Origin: Sphagnum compactum
Lineage: Eukaryota; Bryophyta; Sphagnopsida; Sphagnales
DNA: 64,000 bases
NCBI GenBank assembly: GCA_965153455.1
Contig: OZ234496.1
Span: 14,438,304 to 14,502,303, forward strand
Reading direction: 5' to 3'
Shown: positions 62,228-64,000 of the stretch, in pieces
Layout: each line of letters begins with the position of its first letter
Position numbering within the stretch: position 1 is the stretch's first letter
Notes under the pieces: model-generated
What the model saw: the letters and a program-made list of their open reading frames with translations, nothing else
Databases searched by the model: none
What the model was told of the DNA's origin: nothing
Translations under genes and position numbers: made by a program

Positions 62228-64000
62228 CAGTGTTGTTCTGGTTTCAGGTTTTGGAATTACCAGTGGGGTCCTGGTATCTATTTTTTGTATTTTTCACTTT
62301 GGAAAGGGTCTTAATTTATTTTTTAATTCAGTTTTTTGGTACCAGTATGGTATCAATAATTTGCTGGCTGAAAATTTGTAGCATCAGTATCCACACAGGT
62401 ATGTCAATGTTGAACTTGGCAAAGTGACCATCCAGACTTTAGTATTGGGTTTAGGTTTTTTTGTGTTGATGTGTATGTTTCCAATTAGAAAAATAGAGTG
62501 CTAGGATGAGCGAAATCACAAGTAATAAGGAAGAAAATAAGCATTTAACATTCAAGCAATCACTCCATGCAACATTGTGAGCATGTTAAACTTGTGTAAC
62601 AATATGAAAAGCTGCAATCAACAATCTATATGTACAACTAAAGGCAAAATCAAAGTACACCCATTTAACATTTTCAAACATAGGATTTTATTTTTTGAAA
62701 ATAGTCTACCTAGGTCTTCATTTCTTTCAATAATGTCTCCTCCATCACAAAAGAACTCTGCCAACTTGTCACCATGCCATAAACAAGGCTTGCAATCAAC
62801 TTGCACATTAGTTGGCCAATTCTTATAAATTATGAGGAGCTTGTTAAGACTCAACCCCAAGACAACATCATCATAAACTAATGAGCATGCTTGCAGATGA
62901 AAAGATCTATTCAATCTCAATCTATGAACCTAGGATCTTCAAAATTTGTCATGCTTTTGACCCACATTTGGGAACGTGGACTCATTGGCATATTGCCACA
63001 TCAATGGACCAAGGCCATCTACATTCTCCACATGGAAATTACGAAAGAAAGATAATTCAATTTTGAAAGACCTTCAATAGTTTCATGTGTTGAAGCTACT
63101 AACCCAAACAACCCAATCGAAATCAAAGGTAGTTAAAGTGTTGGAGGAATTGGGCCTACAACTTGACATGGATTCAAAAAACCCATAACAATTTTCAATA
63201 AGGGCAACACAACTAAATCATCATATTGTTGCACTAATTTGGCAACTTGATCCCTATCAACATGATTCGTGATGCAAACCAAAAAAGGTTTCTACAAAAC
63301 CTAAAAAAGGATGCAACACACTAATGACTTTATGCTCAACCATTTGCCATACAAAATTTCTATCTCTTAATCAAATTCATCACATTGAAATAGAGGAATA
63401 ACAATAGCTCAACATGTATATTCCTTCCTCATTGTCCCCATGATCACCAAAATAACAAACAGTGCATCAAATAATAATTAGTACCTTTAATGTTGATTCA
63501 GCAAACACAAATGAACAATTGGGTTTAAGGTTTTAATTCTTGCTCGAAGAATCACCCATGTAAGCTTATAAAAATGAACTTTACTAGGTGTAGCAAATGT
63601 AGATAACAGTCACATACTTTGAGGTTTCTTGGAATAAAATTACCTTGGAAGAAAAACATGTTTTCACAAGGGTCTTGAATTTTTTGTGCCATATGTCAAC
63701 CTCATGGCAAGCCTTCTCCCATTCGTGTCCACCTTTTCCAAACTTCTTATCCAAATAATTATCTTTGGAAAACAACTTACGCACCTTTCAAATTGATTTC
63801 TTTCATGCCTGCACCCACTTTAACTTCATTTGTGACATATTGACTTGCCTTTGGCATAGCATGACCAAAGTTAAAACTAACAAATGGTTAAGGCAATTGC
63901 AAAAGCTCACATGACACAACAAAAATGAAGACAGTTGTGAAAGAATTTAAATTGGTTCCTTCATCTTTGACATATACAATGACCTTATTTGTTAAGTTGA
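62228..64000 (-). mobile_element. Second, diverged hAT copy of the CAGTGTTG family, cut by the window edge
   Basis: A CAGTGTTGTTCTG terminus at 62228 (another copy at 61873) precedes minus-strand transposase remnants that resemble those of the 51282-56352 element in the same order. The other end lies beyond 64000, so no target duplication can be tested and the left boundary (62228 or 61873) is provisional. Confidence 0.6.
62600..64000 (-). pseudogene. hAT transposase fragment, C-terminal half
   Basis: Minus-strand pieces align with the other copy: GGHEWEKACHEVDIWHKKFK and FKTLVKTCFSSKVILFQETS near 63735-63620; WQYANESTFPNVG near 63000-62960, equivalent to WWQMHEGQFPNVG; and LLIIYKNWP near 62830, equivalent to IITMVKNWP. 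Stops and shifts lie between pieces. The N-terminal half, if present, is off the window. Confidence 0.75.

Overview
This is nuclear DNA of a land plant. Three host genes have plant-type GT-AG introns and belong to plant families: a MATE transporter, a FRA8/IRX7-like GT47 glycosyltransferase and an AP2/ERF-domain factor. TTTAGGG-type telomere-like runs, AT-rich intergenic DNA and abundant transposon remnants fit the same picture. I cannot name the species. The long, repeat-rich spacers would suit a large genome such as a fern or another non-flowering vascular plant, but that is inference.

Layout. 1-3529 (-): a MATE transporter, seven exons resolved, last exon cut by the window edge, with a foldback element in intron 2 and three imperfect repeats in the upstream region. 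4.1-12.4 kb: AT-rich spacer with one 55-bp duplication. 12.5-13.6 kb: degenerate satellite-like repeats. 13.7-14.0 kb: a 283-bp Helitron-like element. 14.6-19.4 kb (+): a decayed Ty1/copia retrotransposon with a 3' LTR and no visible 5' LTR. 21.8-22.5 kb: a 607-bp hAT-type non-autonomous element. 25.1-25.4 kb: four 70-bp tandem repeats. 25.9-28.4 kb: a GC-rich hAT transposon, very unlike its surroundings, with an exact 8-bp target duplication. 28.4-45.5 kb: AT-rich spacer with tandem repeats and no gene I can support. 45.8-46.1 kb: a PIF/Harbinger-type MITE. 47.0-49.7 kb (+): the GT47 gene. 49.95-50.6 kb (-): the 3' end of an unidentified gene with one PPR-like motif, tail-to-tail with GT47. 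51.3-56.4 kb: a 5.07-kb hAT element with an exact 8-bp target duplication, a broken transposase on the minus strand and another DNA element nested inside it. 58.1-60.3 kb (-): the AP2/ERF gene, four exons. 62.2-64 kb: a second, diverged copy of the same hAT family running off the window.

The most interesting content is the mobile DNA. There are two unrelated hAT families, each with a long copy bounded by perfect 8-bp duplications. One family (TIR starting CAGTGTTG) has a long copy, a short non-autonomous element and a second degenerate copy in this window. The other (TIR starting TAGGCCTCGG or TAAGCCTCGG) has GC-rich coding sequence that looks foreign and may be a horizontal transfer. No CRISPR, operon, rRNA or intact tRNA gene is present.
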